In this document: piece after piece, positions 11,845 through 23,026 of the stretch
How the letters are laid out: each line of letters opens with the position of its first letter
Position numbering within the stretch: position 1 is the first letter of the stretch
Source: Homalodisca vitripennis
Lineage: Eukaryota; Arthropoda; Insecta; Hemiptera; Cicadellidae
NCBI RefSeq assembly: GCF_021130785.1
Contig: NC_060209.1
Location: 21,103,501 to 21,167,500 of the forward strand
Direction of reading: 5' to 3'
Length of the DNA stretch: 64,000 nucleotides
Program-made: the position numbers and the translations under genes
Notes under the pieces: generated by a model
The model's database searches: none
Told to the model about the DNA's origin: nothing
What the model saw: only the letters and a program-made list of their open reading frames with translations

Positions 11845-13650
11845 AACTATTCAAGCAGTAAGTTATATTCCAGTGTGAATGATAATAAAAAAGTAAGTGG
11901 GATATTTTTGGATATAAAGAAAGCATTCGATACGGTAAATCATGAAATATTATTAAATAAAATGTATAATTGTGGAATTAGAGGTGTCGTGTATGACTGG
12001 TTTTGCAGCTACTTAAAATCGAGAAAACAGAGGGTTAGAATAAATGGAATTTTGAGTGATTTTGGGGAAATTGAGCACGGAGTCCCACAGGGATCGGTTT
12101 TGGGCCCGATTTTGTTTTTTATTTACATAAATGATCTTTGCAATGCTAAGTTCAAAGGATATGTTACATCATTTGCTGACGACACTGCCTTGTGTTATAT
12201 TGAAAATAGTCGTGTTGATGTAGAGCAGCATATCAATTTCGATCTGATATTGTTGAGGTGGTGGTTCCAAGTAAATAAGATGGTGCTCAGTCCAGAGAAA
12301 ACAAATTATATACATTTTAGCCTAAGGGGAGAAAAAACAACTCAAAATCCGTTAGTGTACAGATGTCTAAACTGCTTAGAGGTTCCAACGTTTTGTGATG
12401 ATTTTTGTTTCAAAATTAGGGGGGTGGATACTATTAAGTATCTGGGAATCGTATTAGATAGGGAACTAAATTGGAAACCACATATAGCAATTTTGAAGGA
12501 AAAATTGATGAATCAACTTCGTATTTATAATTTTCTTAGACAATTATGCCCATCAGACGTACTTCGCACGGTTTACTTTTCTTTAATTCATAGTCGACTT
12601 GATTACGCTCTCTCCTGCTGGGGCGGAATGTATATCACAAATTTAGGAACATTAATAACAATACAAAAGATTTTTATAAGACTAATGACCAAAGCTAATT
12701 TTAGGGAACATTCTTATCCCTTATTTGTAAGCATGAACATATTACCCCTTCGTTATATGTACATTTATAAAGTATTAAAATTGTTTTATATGAGAAGTGG
12801 TAATGCCCTGAAAAATGTAAATAAAGCAGAAATGAGATTAAGAAATGCAAATAATTTTTGTGTACCAAAGCCTCAAAAAACACATTTTACAAATTTTTTT
12901 TCTTTTATAGCTCCGAGGACATATAATTTATTGCCAGAATTAGTCAAAAATAGTAGGAACATAAATATATTTTCTAACAAAATTAGAGTATGGTTGATAG
13001 GTCAAAATGATATTGAGTATATGTTTAAGATAATAAATTAGTGTATGGTTAGTCTTATCTGCTAAGTCATAAAACTATTTAAATAGACACGGTAGAGCAT
13101 TATAAAAAAAATATTTATGATATAATATTTAATGTTACATGTATAAAGCCTTACATTTTAATATTGTAAGTCATGCATAAATCCTTTTTATTTAATACAG
13201 CACAATAGTTATAATAAATTTAAATTTTGAAACATACCTAATAGTAAATTATTTGCTACATAAGCTACAATAACTCATTTTCATAATTTCATTCTTGCTC
13301 GTTTCCGCAATTTTTATTTTTTTACCCTTTTTGTATATAGTATCCCCAACACAGGCACAGCCTTATGGGGTACCTAAATTTCCCTTATTGTATAAATTTA
13401 TTGGCCTAATTATTAGTTAAAAAAAAAAGAAAGAAAAACCTAAAGGGATGTAATCTGCTTTTTATATTTTATTACTCTAAGTACATAAATTAGAAATAAA
13501 ATAAGTAGAAAACATTTTTTTTTTATTTGTTATTTACTGCTATTGTAAATACGTTATGTAATAGTATTATTTATTATTAAGCACTGGCAATAATATTTGT
13601 TTGTAATATCCAGTTTGTCATTTTGGGGAAATAAATGATTTATTATTATT
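11845..13650 (+). mobile_element. 5'-truncated non-LTR retrotransposon (Jockey/CR1 group)
   Basis: The 3' part of a LINE: a long open reverse-transcriptase frame (to 13041) and an AT-rich 3' UTR ending near AAATAAATGATTTATTATTA at 13630-13650. The upstream frame closes at a stop at 11842, and no endonuclease domain lies upstream, so the copy is 5'-truncated. The long intact frame argues for a young insertion. Confidence 0.85.
11875..13041 (+). CDS. LINE reverse transcriptase, C-terminal part
   Basis: A 388-residue open frame covers the core of a non-LTR reverse transcriptase. Visible blocks are 'FLDIKKAFDTVNHEIL' (first catalytic Asp, RT motif A), 'GVPQGSVLGPILF' (motif B) and 'FADDTAL' (catalytic Asp pair, motif C). 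These are followed by the thumb region ('YLGIVLDRELNWKPHI') and a C-terminal Trp/Tyr-rich domain. The frame is open back to 11845 but has no ATG before the first RT motif; the first listed codon is GTG. The true start was therefore lost by 5' truncation, as was the EN domain. The enzyme would copy LINE RNA at a nicked target. Family features place it in the Jockey/CR1 group; the exact clade is uncertain. Confidence 0.9.
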   Translation: MNDNKKVSGIFLDIKKAFDTVNHEILLNKMYNCGIRGVVYDWFCSYLKSRKQRVRINGILSDFGEIEHGVPQGSVLGPILFFIYINDLCNAKFKGYVTSFADDTALCYIENSRVDVEQHINFDLILLRWWFQVNKMVLSPEKTNYIHFSLRGEKTTQNPLVYRCLNCLEVPTFCDDFCFKIRGVDTIKYLGIVLDRELNWKPHIAILKEKLMNQLRIYNFLRQLCPSDVLRTVYFSLIHSRLDYALSCWGGMYITNLGTLITIQKIFIRLMTKANFREHSYPLFVSMNILPLRYMYIYKVLKLFYMRSGNALKNVNKAEMRLRNANNFCVPKPQKTHFTNFFSFIAPRTYNLLPELVKNSRNINIFSNKIRVWLIGQNDIEYMFKIIN

Positions 13651-13704
13651 ATAGTGTTACTTTTACTGTAATAATTACAATATTAGTACGTAGAACGGAA
13701 AAGT

Positions 13705-13960
13705 TATTGTTTTATGTTAACAAAAACAGGCATGTTTTAAAGAGGAAACACTGTTGAAATATCCATTTAAATAAGGATAACGGAGAAGATAACAAGAAAC
13801 CGGCTATCACAACAAAGCGACAGAAATTCATCTCAGAAAGTGAATAAACATAAACCCGTCTAACGTCTGTTCGCAAGCATATAACATTCTCTATGTAAAG
13901 ACATTGAGTTTGTCTTGTATATTGTAGTCGTTTCACAAAATGATAGTTATGTCTCGAGTG
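13705..13960. repeat. Diverged dispersed repeat (partner at 54440-54605)
   Basis: Shares GTTCGCAAGCA-type, TCTCTATGTAAAGACA-type and TCACAAAATGA segments in the same order with 54440-54605. Divergence is high. Family unknown. Confidence 0.6.
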
Positions 13961-14669
13961 TATATGACTTTAGACAAGATATATGAGCTCTAATATTACT
14001 TATAACAGAAAGTGTTCGTCTAAATTGAAAATGGTTTGGTATTTTAGTATACTTTAATTTCCGTTGACTTTGTATTCAAGTACTTGTATATATGTACAGT
14101 ACTATAACAAGTATGTATGAACGTTATTAGGCCTAAATTTCGTAGCTAATGGAAACAAAAATACAATTTTCAAAATGTTAGTTTTAACTGGAATATACTT
14201 TATGAATTGACTAATTATTTAGGCTCCATATTAAACCAAAAGTAAAAATATTTGTACGTATAGCACAAAATGTCACGGTTACATAAACAATAATGCTATA
14301 TATTACAAGATGAGAGTAGCACCAGATTACGTGTCGCGTAACAGAATTCACTGAAGTTTATACCTCATTTCCTTCAGAAAGCCAAAAAAAAAAAAATAAA
14401 AAAAATAAAAAAAAAAAAAATAAAAAAACAGAAAAACAATCTTTACAGTCCCTTCGTAGATAGCAATAATTGTACCACCCAACGGAAAGACAAGTTTCAA
14501 TGACGTTCAGTCACATCGTATGAATCGACATGCGCATCATTTAACTCATACTGGTTTATGTCACAATAAAGTTTTATGGAAAGTTTGAAGTCTGCAGATG
14601 AAATACTTCTCAAGATATCAAGATAACTATATAAAATGTTAAAATGCTAAGTTATTGTTTTCACTTTGT

Positions 14670-14780
14670 TTACTCTACGATTTTCTCGTTGCCATCATAG
14701 TTACCCATAAGGCTAATGTATTTTCGATAGCGCAGTCAAATCTCATGGAGTAACAAGCACCATCTTTGAACTCAATGTTG
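14670..14780. repeat. Dispersed repeat, inverted relative to 41930-42050
   Basis: The reverse complement contains CCATGAGATTTG, ATTAGCCTTATGGGTAAC and GATGGCAACGAG, which match 41945-42020 (CATGAGATTTGGTTGAGCG ... CTTATGGGTAACCAGGATGG). No coding capacity. An A-rich simple repeat lies just upstream at 14383-14432. Confidence 0.6.
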
Positions 14781-14929
14781 TGTATTTAGAAAAGAAGCTT
14801 AATGCTAAATTACAAGGGTATAGGTCAGTTACTTCTAGAAATATCATCCAGACAGACAGACACAAATGAATTTTCTTTCAACCCTGGAGTGATTAACTTC
14901 GCTCAGCCAACAAGTAACATCCTGTGGGT

Positions 14930-15195
14930 TACACGTAGTCAGGAGAGGACAGGAAGTGTTTGTGTGTAGCTGCACGGCCAAGTAAGGAAGTCGCCAGCTA
15001 AGTTTATCGAGTTCAAGCGAAAGTTTTTACTGTCAAATGAGAAATTTGATTTCCATCAAAATCTCCTGATACAAAATAACAAACCGAGAGACACAGAAGT
15101 ATTTGTGTAAAAATACGCAGCCAAACAACGAAGTCGCCACCCAAGTTTCAAGAATTCAAGCCAAAGTATTCACCGTTAAACAAGTTTCCTCATCT
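14930..15195. repeat. Dispersed repeat, two diverged tandem copies
   Basis: Two adjacent copies carry GTGTGTAGCTGCACGGCCAA / GTAAAAATACGCAGCCAAAC, then GAAGTCGCCA, then a block around AAGTTT..GTTCAAG..AAAGT. The same family is at 54870-54975, and a third locus (55115-55145 plus 59693-59730) is split by a LINE. Confidence 0.7.
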
Positions 15196-15944
15196 ACACT
15201 AAAAACTCCAGTGAGGTAAAAAAGTAGATTTGACAATTTCGTTTAGTATACTTTTAACAACTTTAAGTGAATGAATTTAGTGTATAACACGCCCAAATTT
15301 GCATCTAGCGTGGTAACATTTTACCTTAGAATTTAACTGTTTATACGGAAATATTGAAAGGCAAACCAAAAGTTTAAAATGAACCAATTACATTAAACTG
15401 GATGTGCACTGGGATTAGTTTAGTTTTCTACGATTAAAGAACTATGGTAGTAGTACGTAAGAAAGATCATCACTCTTGTATAACAATATAAACCCTAATT
15501 AGTTTGATGTAATTTTTTAGTAAAACGTCCTTAGCGTTTATGAGTAAAAATAATATCACGTTACAGTATATTAGTAGATAATAATATTGAGCTATTGGCC
15601 TTATTTCGAGGACAAAATGAAATAAATGGAGAAACCTTGTGTAATCTCTATAATTAGATCTATGGAATCAAACAGAAAATTGTAACGGGACAGACAAAAA
15701 AACTTCACAAAGTTACTTTGTGAAGTACCATAGTTATATCTACTGAGAATGAACAGTAAACTTATAATAGTTTATCGTGAAAGCCTATATTTCAAATGAG
15801 AAATATTGAGGAGGTATATTGTTAAATCAATATCATTCGAAAAAAAACTGTTCCAAACGAATAAAAGTTCTGTCGAGAATGAATAAAATTTTGTTAAAAC
15901 AGTAAGAATGTAAAATCTATAAAATTGAAACAAAATCAGGTGAA

Positions 15945-17215
15945 AATCCTTATTCTACAAAACTAATCTTAACACATTCATTCTCTGTAATTGTTTTTTT
16001 ACAGCAATAATTAAATGTAAATCATCTATTTGGTGTTTTTATTAATTTCTTTAAATTTTGTATCGTTAAAAAAATTAAAAATCTACTAGGTCAATTCACT
16101 TATTTGGTAAATTCAAATGTTGTTTAGTAATTGGCAACAAAAGTTTAAATTCTGCTTTCCTTTATTTTTTATTTAAACCCTAAGGCAATTTTAAATTTGG
16201 ATAAATCTTTTCTATTACCAAACTTCCATAATTTGTTTCTACTTAAATCGCATCAGTTTTCTTATCAGTTTTTGCAATATGTTATTAAATTTTTAAATAA
16301 ATTTATATCAGCAACTCCAAAACTTTACTCCATTTTCAAAATATTTTATTTTAATATCGATAATATCAAAATTGTCATATTCTTGTATATTTATTATTAA
16401 GTTTTCAATTTTATTATTAAATTCACTTCTTAATCTATTTAAATAAAAAGATTTTATAAATTTTGATTTGTTTGGATTCTTGTAGATTGAGTAATAGTTT
16501 GTTTATAATTTCTCTATCATTCTTGTATTTTGATAGTTAATGTAATATAAATACACATAAATTACCGACAGTTAACGTTATGATTTTGAATTTGAGGTTC
16601 ATTAAAATATAAATCTTGGTGTCTTAAATATTTTAATAATTTCGTCAAAGGTTGTCTCCAGTCATTCAATATAAATGAAAGTTGTAAGCAATTTTGTATT
16701 TTTTGAAATTAAAAACGCAATGAGTTCCAAAATGTGAATCTAAATTCACAATTCCATATTCCAAATTTATAACTTGTAGGTAATTTATCTAGCATGAAAA
16801 TCCCTCTAAAATTATTGATATTCTTACAAATATTTCCTAATTATCTAAATGTTTAGGTTTCATTTCAAAATGTTATAATCTTTGATATTATATAATTTAA
16901 AGTTGTTATTTCTTTGAAACATCCAATTCTTTAACGGTGGAATGAGTTTTCGTTATTCATCCTCATGGTTACACTTCATAAATTTGAATCTAAATGCACA
17001 ATTCCTCATTAACATTTTATAACTTTTAGGCAATGTATCCCACATAAAAATTCCTCTAAAATGTTTAATATTTTTACAAATATCTTCTTACTCTCTAAAT
17101 AATCATGTTTCATTTCAAAATGTTATAATCTTTGATATTATATAATTTAAAGCTTTTTAATTGAAATCTCCCGTTTTTAATGATGCAATGAGTTTTCAGT
17201 TAATCACCCTCATAG
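15945..17215 (-). pseudogene. Decayed, internally deleted Polinton remnant
   Basis: Three segments match the intact element at 21799-38705. First, 15945-16020 matches the 3' end of its terminal-repeat gene (TATTCTACAAA..TAAT..TAACACA), which is 22190-22265 there. Second, 16107-16160 matches the start of its capsid gene (TTCAAATGTTGTTTAGTAAT), which is 25565-25610 there. Third, 16732-16860 and again 17000-17110 match the protease gene N-terminus (TCTAAATTCACAATTCC, CCTCTAAAAT), which is 27655-27785 there. The protease block is tandemly duplicated with about 250-bp spacing. No long open frames remain on the coding (minus) strand. The order 'terminal gene, capsid, protease' is kept, so this looks like an old copy with internal deletions rather than a chance match. 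Confidence 0.75.
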
Positions 17216-17629
17216 TGACTGCCATTGGATATTTCCATACTGAATATCCTCTCACTCCGGAAGTCGTGCAGAAAACTTACAGGTTTAAATACAGCAATTG
17301 AGAAATATTTTCAGCTTCTTGTCATAGTAAACAAACCCCCTCTGGACTGCGACAACGGTTTTACTGAATAGTAAATATAAAGCTTAGTGTCCACCAGATT
17401 TTCACATTGTCCTCTGAGACTTAAATTAAGCTGATGAGATAAAGCTCATGTTGTTTTTGTATTTCACCTCATACACAGAATATATTGCGTGATAAATCGT
17501 ATTGTTAACAATAATACGGTTGAATACCCTAAAGCGTTATTATATAAATAATCATGATTTATCATTGTATCTAAAATGAAACGGCTCTGAAAACGAACCC
17601 AAAAGTTCGTGAAGCTGTATTAATACAGA

Positions 17630-17940
17630 ACCTTGTGCATTAGATGGATTAAATGGGTTTTGTTGTAAGCTTGTGAAAGTGGGAACATTCCTGGTATACA
17701 CAACTACATACATAATTGTCTCCTTTTGTTGAAATTCAGACTAGTTATAGTTATTTAAATAATAAAAAAGCAATACAGGAAAGAGAACGGCGCTGTTAGA
17801 GGATTATTTGGTAATCTTCTCTCTGCATATTGCCAATTCCGACCGTTATACGCTCGCCCCTCATTATACCAGCTAGTGATGGAACTGTAGTCTTATAGTC
17901 CGTGACTTCTCTATTTAGTGTTTTGTTCAGTGCGACGTAT
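17630..17940. repeat. Dispersed repeat, copy 1 (partner at 62510-62820)
   Basis: ACCTTGTGCATTAGAT, then a diverged stretch, then a nearly identical block (GAACGGCGCTGTTAGAGG, TCTTCTCTCTGCATATTG, TGATGGAACTGTAGTCTTAT) shared with 62510-62820 in the same orientation. No recognisable promoter boxes or coding frames. Confidence 0.85.
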
Positions 17941-20900
17941 CTTAATCACTTATAAATAAATGATTTCTGAATTTCTCCTTCTACAAGTAGCTATTTCTAT
18001 CAAAATACGGAAAGACTTTATTCAGTTAAAAAAAATTACAGGTAACGATAGATTGTGTTGTTATTAAAGAGGCAGAGAGAGTCAAGATTAAAATTGATCG
18101 AGTGCATTCAATTTGGATGTGTAAAAATATCTACGACACAAAAGCTTGGAATTATTTAGGGACAATTATTAATATTAACATACGTTATAGAATATTCTTT
18201 TCTTCATTCATCAAGACAGTAGTTGAAACACGCGCTATCTGACATATAATACTAGAATGTGAAAAACTACTCTGAGGACTTAGAGGAAATTATTGGCTCA
18301 CTGTCTACTTATCAAATTGAAATTACGAGCGGCAATATAGAGAACACTGGTGTGATATTTGGTATGCTAATTGAAATTATGGTATAATGTTGATGACTTT
18401 GCTAACAATACATGCAAAGTATACCCTTAGTAGGATTTCGGGCGTTTAAAATAACTATATGTTGCAAAATGTTGCAACACAACGTTTAGAGGATCAGCAA
18501 AAAAGAAAGAATATAAAAAAAGAAAGAGAAAGGAAGTTTGTCCCACATAAACGGCATTTCTTCCTCAATTCGCCTAACCAGGCTGTTAGAAGTCCATAAC
18601 AAACTCTACATCTCCAATACACACATACTAAATGATGTATGTGTGTATTAAGAGATAGTGACGTCTTTAATACGCAGTTTATCGTAAGAAAACATACACG
18701 GGCCAATATCTAAATATTCAATCAAACCTGTGAAGGAATGAGTCGTATACTCTTTGTTTTGACTAAACAAATATCTTGTGCTCAGAGTGTAAAAATTCAG
18801 GAGTAATAAAATGAATTCAAATAAAAATGTACGTACATGTCAGTCCCTTATGTGCTGGATTATCGGAGAACATTAGAAGAGTAAGTAGAAAATGTTCTCT
18901 GACAGCTCTTAGAACGTAAAACAGTTTTAGACGAAGTCTCGTAAAAACTAAACAACAAAGAATAAAACATCGGGTTTTATTTTATAACAATTTCTTGTAA
19001 CATAGAACACAGGCGAGACAAAGTGGCCCACTTAATGTGAGAATTAAAGAACAAAGGAAGGGATACGAAGAAAGGACTAATGGAAAAGTCTACAATCGCT
19101 CAACATTGTTTATATGAAACATGATATGGAAAGAAGCCAATATAATACATCGCGAGGAGAATTTATTTAAACCAAACTTATTGAGCAGACCGACCGCTAA
19201 GTCAACCTTCAACTAAAGTTAGGCCACTTTGGGTACCAATACTAAAAAAAGAAACTAACTAGAAAACCTAAAATTGCTTTTGATAATTAAAGAAATCTCA
19301 AGCAAAACGTTTCGTACACTAGGCAGTTGTCTTTACCCTTCCATTTCCCGACCATCCCCTTCCTGTTCCATTGTTTCAGATGACACGCCGCGAGGCCGCA
19401 GAGAGTGCCGCCATTCATTTTCTTGTTAGTGTCCCACTTTCGCCTGTGCTGGTGTGATGTATTATAGTGATCTTGAATTCTCGTACTCGTGACTTGTATC
19501 TTGTGCAGTGACATTCGAGTTCATTTTTTTCTGTTTGACTCTTCGGATATCTCTAAGTTATTTTCTTTCTCTTCTTTTATAATTTATTTTTCTTTATTTT
19601 TCCTCCTGATGAAGAGAATACTTTTAAATCCTCGAAACGTTGTATTATACTTGGGAAATGTCCAAAAATCGTATTATCCTTTCATACCTTCCCTCGTCAA
19701 TAACACACTTGAAAAAAAAACTATTAATTAACTATTAATATTGTACATACGCCAATATAATATGTGGTGACATAACCACCCACGCCAAGAGAACTCCTGG
19801 GTTCAATATTCAACAAAAGTACGTCCAAATCTCTTGTGGAGTTTTGTAAGATTTTTTATTGATGGATTTTTATGTATTATGTAAAGTACGAATACAAATA
19901 CTATAAATAACTACACGGAAGGACAGTTATTCAAAAATATTCAGCATACAGTGGCAATAAATGTATTGTTTTTAACACCTTTACTAAAGCCCACATGCAT
20001 GACGAACGTAGTAACGTTAATTGAGTAATCAAAGAAATGACAATTCTTTATGTGTACATTTCCATTTGTCAAATCTTCTTCAACATATATCGTTATTTTA
20101 AATTAATGTAATTGATTTTTGAACATAATTGAATTATTTAGACAATGCCGCATCAATTAAAAACGTTCAATCTTGTTTTACACGCTTTGATAATTAATGA
20201 AACCTTTAAAAAGGAGCTTATTCTTTGTCGTGGTTGCTGATCCGAAATAATTTTAATGTATTATGGTTCTAATTAAGTACACAAAAGTCTCTCTCCTACA
20301 GGAATTCTGGGGTAGGTACAGTTCTTGTTATTAAGCACGTTCTTCCCTTGCCACCCCATAATGACATACCACCCTTAGAAACTTTGGAAAGCTCCGTATC
20401 TCACTTGACATCAACATACGAGTTGAATAATTATTATTCTGTAAACTAATACAATGAATTTACAGTCATAACTTCATACAATTTTGGAATGTTATAAATT
20501 ATGAAGACATTAAAGTTTTTAGTAGACATTTTCTGATATAGTTAAAACATAATTATGAAGTATAAATACTAATTGAAAACAGCAATTAAAGCAATTTATA
20601 GAAAGCAACGTGTATGTTATTTGAAGTGTTACTTTATCAATCTATAAAAATAAATTGAAGTAAAACAGTTAAGCAGAGTAAACGCAGCAAAGCAATATTA
20701 ATTTTGTCTATTCAAACACGTTCGGTTAATTAAGTACGTTTTAGACGAGGTATTAATTATAAACGCAGTGCAAAATTGTATAACAGTGTAAAATGTAGTG
20801 GTTAATGAATTAATAAATGAAATTTGGCCTACAATATAGGACTAAAGAGCATTGGTTGTATTTGAGTACATCAGAGGATTTACATTAATTTAATCTACGG

Positions 20901-21718
20901 CTGAGTGTAGTGAATGCTATGTTGCATATTTAATACCATTTGTGTGGTCACATTACCATTATCCAGTTTACCGCTATTACATTAAATGGTATAAAAATAT
21001 AAATTAATATATATTTTTTATTCATCCAAATAGAATGCGTGGTTGATATTTATGATAAATATTTCATTTGTGTATTGAGAGTATGGTGCACATTAGTGTG
21101 AAAATTCATCGCCGTATGACATTCGGACGTTTAAAATAAAAGTATAGTTATTCCACCTCATTTCAAACCCTTTTGTTTATGGCAAATCTGTTATTTGTAC
21201 GTTGAGTGCATTATACAGATAAGTGTAAAACTCCATCGGTAGAGAATACTGGGACCTTAAATAACAAAAAAAAAAAAAAATAGTTCTTCTAGAGTTTACG
21301 ACCTCATTAAAACCTCCTATGAGTTGTTGATCTTTATGAAAGTGCTTTAGTTTTTGTATTGCAGTCAAAGATATACGAATACCAAAATTTCAGCTTTTTG
21401 TGATTTGAGGAAGTTGGAGGGTTAGTGATGAGTAAATGAGGGTTTTGCGTTTTGTATGTATGTTGAATTTTATATGACAAAACTATCCATTCATATAGCT
21501 TTAAGTAAAAAAGAAAGAAACTATAAAATTATACTCCTCATTGTACCAGAGTAAAATGTTTTAGTTAAAACTGTTTCATGTACTACACGATTAAACACAA
21601 AATGCTTTTAAGCATGGTATGAGATAATTCATTTATACTATGATTACTATGACCTCCATTTTGGTGCAATTGTATATAATGTGTAGAAATATCATAAAGT
21701 ACTTTAGTGGTGTTTTAT
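17941..21718. other. AT-rich intergenic DNA, no gene seen
   Basis: No coding domain can be supported. Short open frames (for example 18494-18706, 19287-19514, 19489-19731, 21177-21368) have no family resemblance. The only notable element is a hammerhead-like segment at 19605-19660, listed separately. Confidence 0.5.
19600..19662 (+). ncRNA. Possible hammerhead-like ribozyme, PLE type
   Basis: The core boxes CTGATGA (19607-19613) and CGAAAC (about 19633-19638) are in the order found in hammerhead ribozymes. The stretch between can form a weak stem (GAG with CTC). Downstream GTTGTA could supply a short stem III and an NUH cleavage site. TTTCC upstream can pair with GGAAA downstream as stem I. 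Penelope-like elements and some other arthropod repeats carry such motifs. Stem II is poor here, so activity is doubtful. Confidence 0.3.
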
Positions 21719-21719
<1 letters not shown>

Positions 21720-21779
<60 letters not shown>

Positions 21780-21792
21780 TATATATATATTA
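21720..21792. repeat. (TA)n microsatellite, left part of the Polinton target
   Basis: About 70 bases of almost pure alternating A and T. It continues on the other side of the Polinton at 38712-38748, so the element inserted inside one microsatellite. Confidence 0.97.
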
Positions 21793-21798
21793 TATATG
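21793..21798. other. 6-bp target site duplication, left copy
   Basis: TATATG lies directly before the element's first bases (AGTAGATATG). The identical hexamer follows the right end at 38706-38711. Polinton/Maverick integrases make 6-bp duplications. Because the target is a (TA)n tract, only the final G makes the match informative. Confidence 0.88.
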
Positions 21799-21820
21799 AG
21801 TAGATATGAATATGCCGGTT

Positions 21821-22075
21821 CTAGACCACTTTTGGGACAGACAGAAAATCAAGGGAAAATACTGTTTAAAGGACAATAAACGAATCTGTAAATCAAACAG
21901 TAAGGGGTTCCTAGACCACTTTTGGGACAGACAGAAAATCAAGGGAAAATACTGTTTAAAGGACAATAAACGAATCTGTAAATCAAACAGTAAGGGGTTC
22001 CTAGACCACTTTTGGGACAGACAGAAAATCAATGTAAAATACTGTCCATTGAACAATAAACAAATCTAAGAAATC
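21821..22075. repeat. 90-bp subterminal tandem repeat, 2 full and 1 partial copies
   Basis: CTAGACCACTTTTGGGACAG starts at 21821, 21911 and 22001. The first two units are identical over 90 bp. The third diverges after AAAATCAA and leads into the part shared with the right end. The right terminal repeat has only the third-type unit, so the two extra units were gained on the left only. Open frames through this array on both strands are by-products of the 90-bp (3 x 30) period. Confidence 0.95.
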
Positions 22076-22194
22076 TAACAGGAAAGCACGAATGTTAAAT
22101 AACCGAATCTTTAGCTGTTTTTACTGTTCAATGTTTGCTTCTACATTTATAAGCTGTTTTAATAAAAAAATCAAAAAATCTTAATAAAAAATCT

Positions 22195-22500
22195 TTATTC
22201 TACAAAGTTAATTGTAACACAGTCTTTATCTTTAATAGTCTTCTTTCCAGTAACAACCAAGTGTAATTTTTCATTTTTGTTCAATTCTTTAATCTTTTTT
22301 TCATCCAAAACAGTCAAAAATCTGTTCGGCAAGTGTACTTTACAATCTTCCAACTCGGCAATTATTGTAAACCCGAATTTATCTTTCATTTTCTCCAAAT
22401 TCATGATTTTGTACTTCTTTTTTTCTTCTAATTCATTCAACTTCTTATACTCTTTAAACTTGCATTCACCAATATCATTTAACTCTTTCAAGAACTCCAT
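22195..22500 (-). CDS. Terminal-repeat gene, possible OB-fold protein (left copy)
   Basis: An intact 101-residue frame starting at the shared TTTTTTCTATTTAA-ATGG motif. The N-terminal third is charged and helical (Lys/Glu-rich, 'KEYKKLNELEEKKKY'). The rest alternates strands and turns: 'FGFTIIAELEDCKVHLPNRF', then 'LHLVVTGKK' and 'CVTINFVE'. This pattern is compatible with an OB-fold, nucleic-acid-binding protein, and similar small proteins recur in arthropod Polintons. Function is not established. Lying inside the inverted repeat it occurs twice per element; the right copy (38177-38489) is frameshifted. The stop lies near the repeat core, which leaves about 400 bases of non-coding terminal DNA. 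Confidence 0.75.
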   Translation of the reverse strand: MEFLKELNDIGECKFKEYKKLNELEEKKKYKIMNLEKMKDKFGFTIIAELEDCKVHLPNRFLTVLDEKKIKELNKNEKLHLVVTGKKTIKDKDCVTINFVE

Positions 22501-22516
22501 TTAAATAGAAAAAATT
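22501..22516 (-). promoter_or_regulatory. Start-codon-proximal late-type promoter motif
   Basis: On the coding strand AATTTTTTCTATTTAA runs straight into ATGG. It matches the element-wide consensus TTTTYCTATWTAAATGG. Confidence 0.6.
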
Positions 22517-22591
22517 TAAAGACGGAAAAAATGAAATTTGCTAACAATCACTCGAGAAGTCGGGGAGAATGTGAGTAAAACCGCATTCTTT

Positions 22592-23026
22592 TCACGAGGT
22601 TCTTCGTTTAATTTCTCCAAAATGTACTATAAAATCATCGAGGATTTCTGGTTCAAAATCATAAACAAATTCAACATCCAGATAATGAAAAAATACAGGT
22701 AATATCTTTTCATAATAAACGTGTGTATCGATACCTACAAACCTAATGTATTCTTTGAAAAGGAAAATAATTTTGTCAACGGTTCCAAGAGATAAGTAAA
22801 AATTTTTATTCTGTTTTCTAAATTCTGTAACAAATTTTGTTTGTTTTTCACCTCCGTATTGTAATTTTGTAAGCAGATTATTCAAATGTGTTAGTTTATT
22901 TCGAAATTTCCTAGGTTTAGGTCTTTCGTACAAAATTAAATTACAATCTCTACAAACTAAATATTTTTTATCAATAATTTCTCCTCTATTATAACACTTG
23001 TAACAGTTGGCATTATACTCTTCCAT
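22592..23026 (-). CDS. VLTF-3-like zinc-ribbon transcription factor (putative)
   Basis: A 144-residue intact frame. Cys8, Cys11, Cys25 and Cys28 form an N-terminal zinc ribbon (C-x2-C ... C-x2-C). A basic linker (residues 35-44) leads into 'NKLTHLNNLLTKLQ' (43-56), then an all-helical region with 'VDKIIFLFKEYIRF' and 'YYEKILPVFFHYLD'. This ribbon plus 'H-L/F-x-x-x-L-x-x-x-Q' helix plus helical tail is the layout of the poxvirus/NCLDV late transcription factor VLTF-3 family, which activates late promoters. The C-terminal end after 'GEIKRRTS' may be cut short; family members are longer. Divergent from the small gene at 23051 with only 24 bases between. The assignment rests on pattern recognition only; a TFIIB-like or unrelated zinc-ribbon protein is the alternative. 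Confidence 0.55.
   Translation of the reverse strand: MEEYNANCYKCYNRGEIIDKKYLVCRDCNLILYERPKPRKFRNKLTHLNNLLTKLQYGGEKQTKFVTEFRKQNKNFYLSLGTVDKIIFLFKEYIRFVGIDTHVYYEKILPVFFHYLDVEFVYDFEPEILDDFIVHFGEIKRRTS

Larger units (their letters stand above)
21799..22500 (+). repeat. Left terminal inverted repeat (gene-bearing)
   Basis: Matches the reverse complement of 38177-38705. Near-identity is high from the tip to the 3' part of the embedded gene, then fades toward its 5' end. The left arm is longer than the right because of two extra 90-bp units near the tip. Confidence 0.93.

Noticed and set aside
21640..22069. Open frames through the (TA)n tract and the 90-bp repeat on both strands
   Set aside because: They arise from the microsatellite (Ile/Tyr repeat) and from a repeat unit length divisible by three. 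No start motif precedes them.
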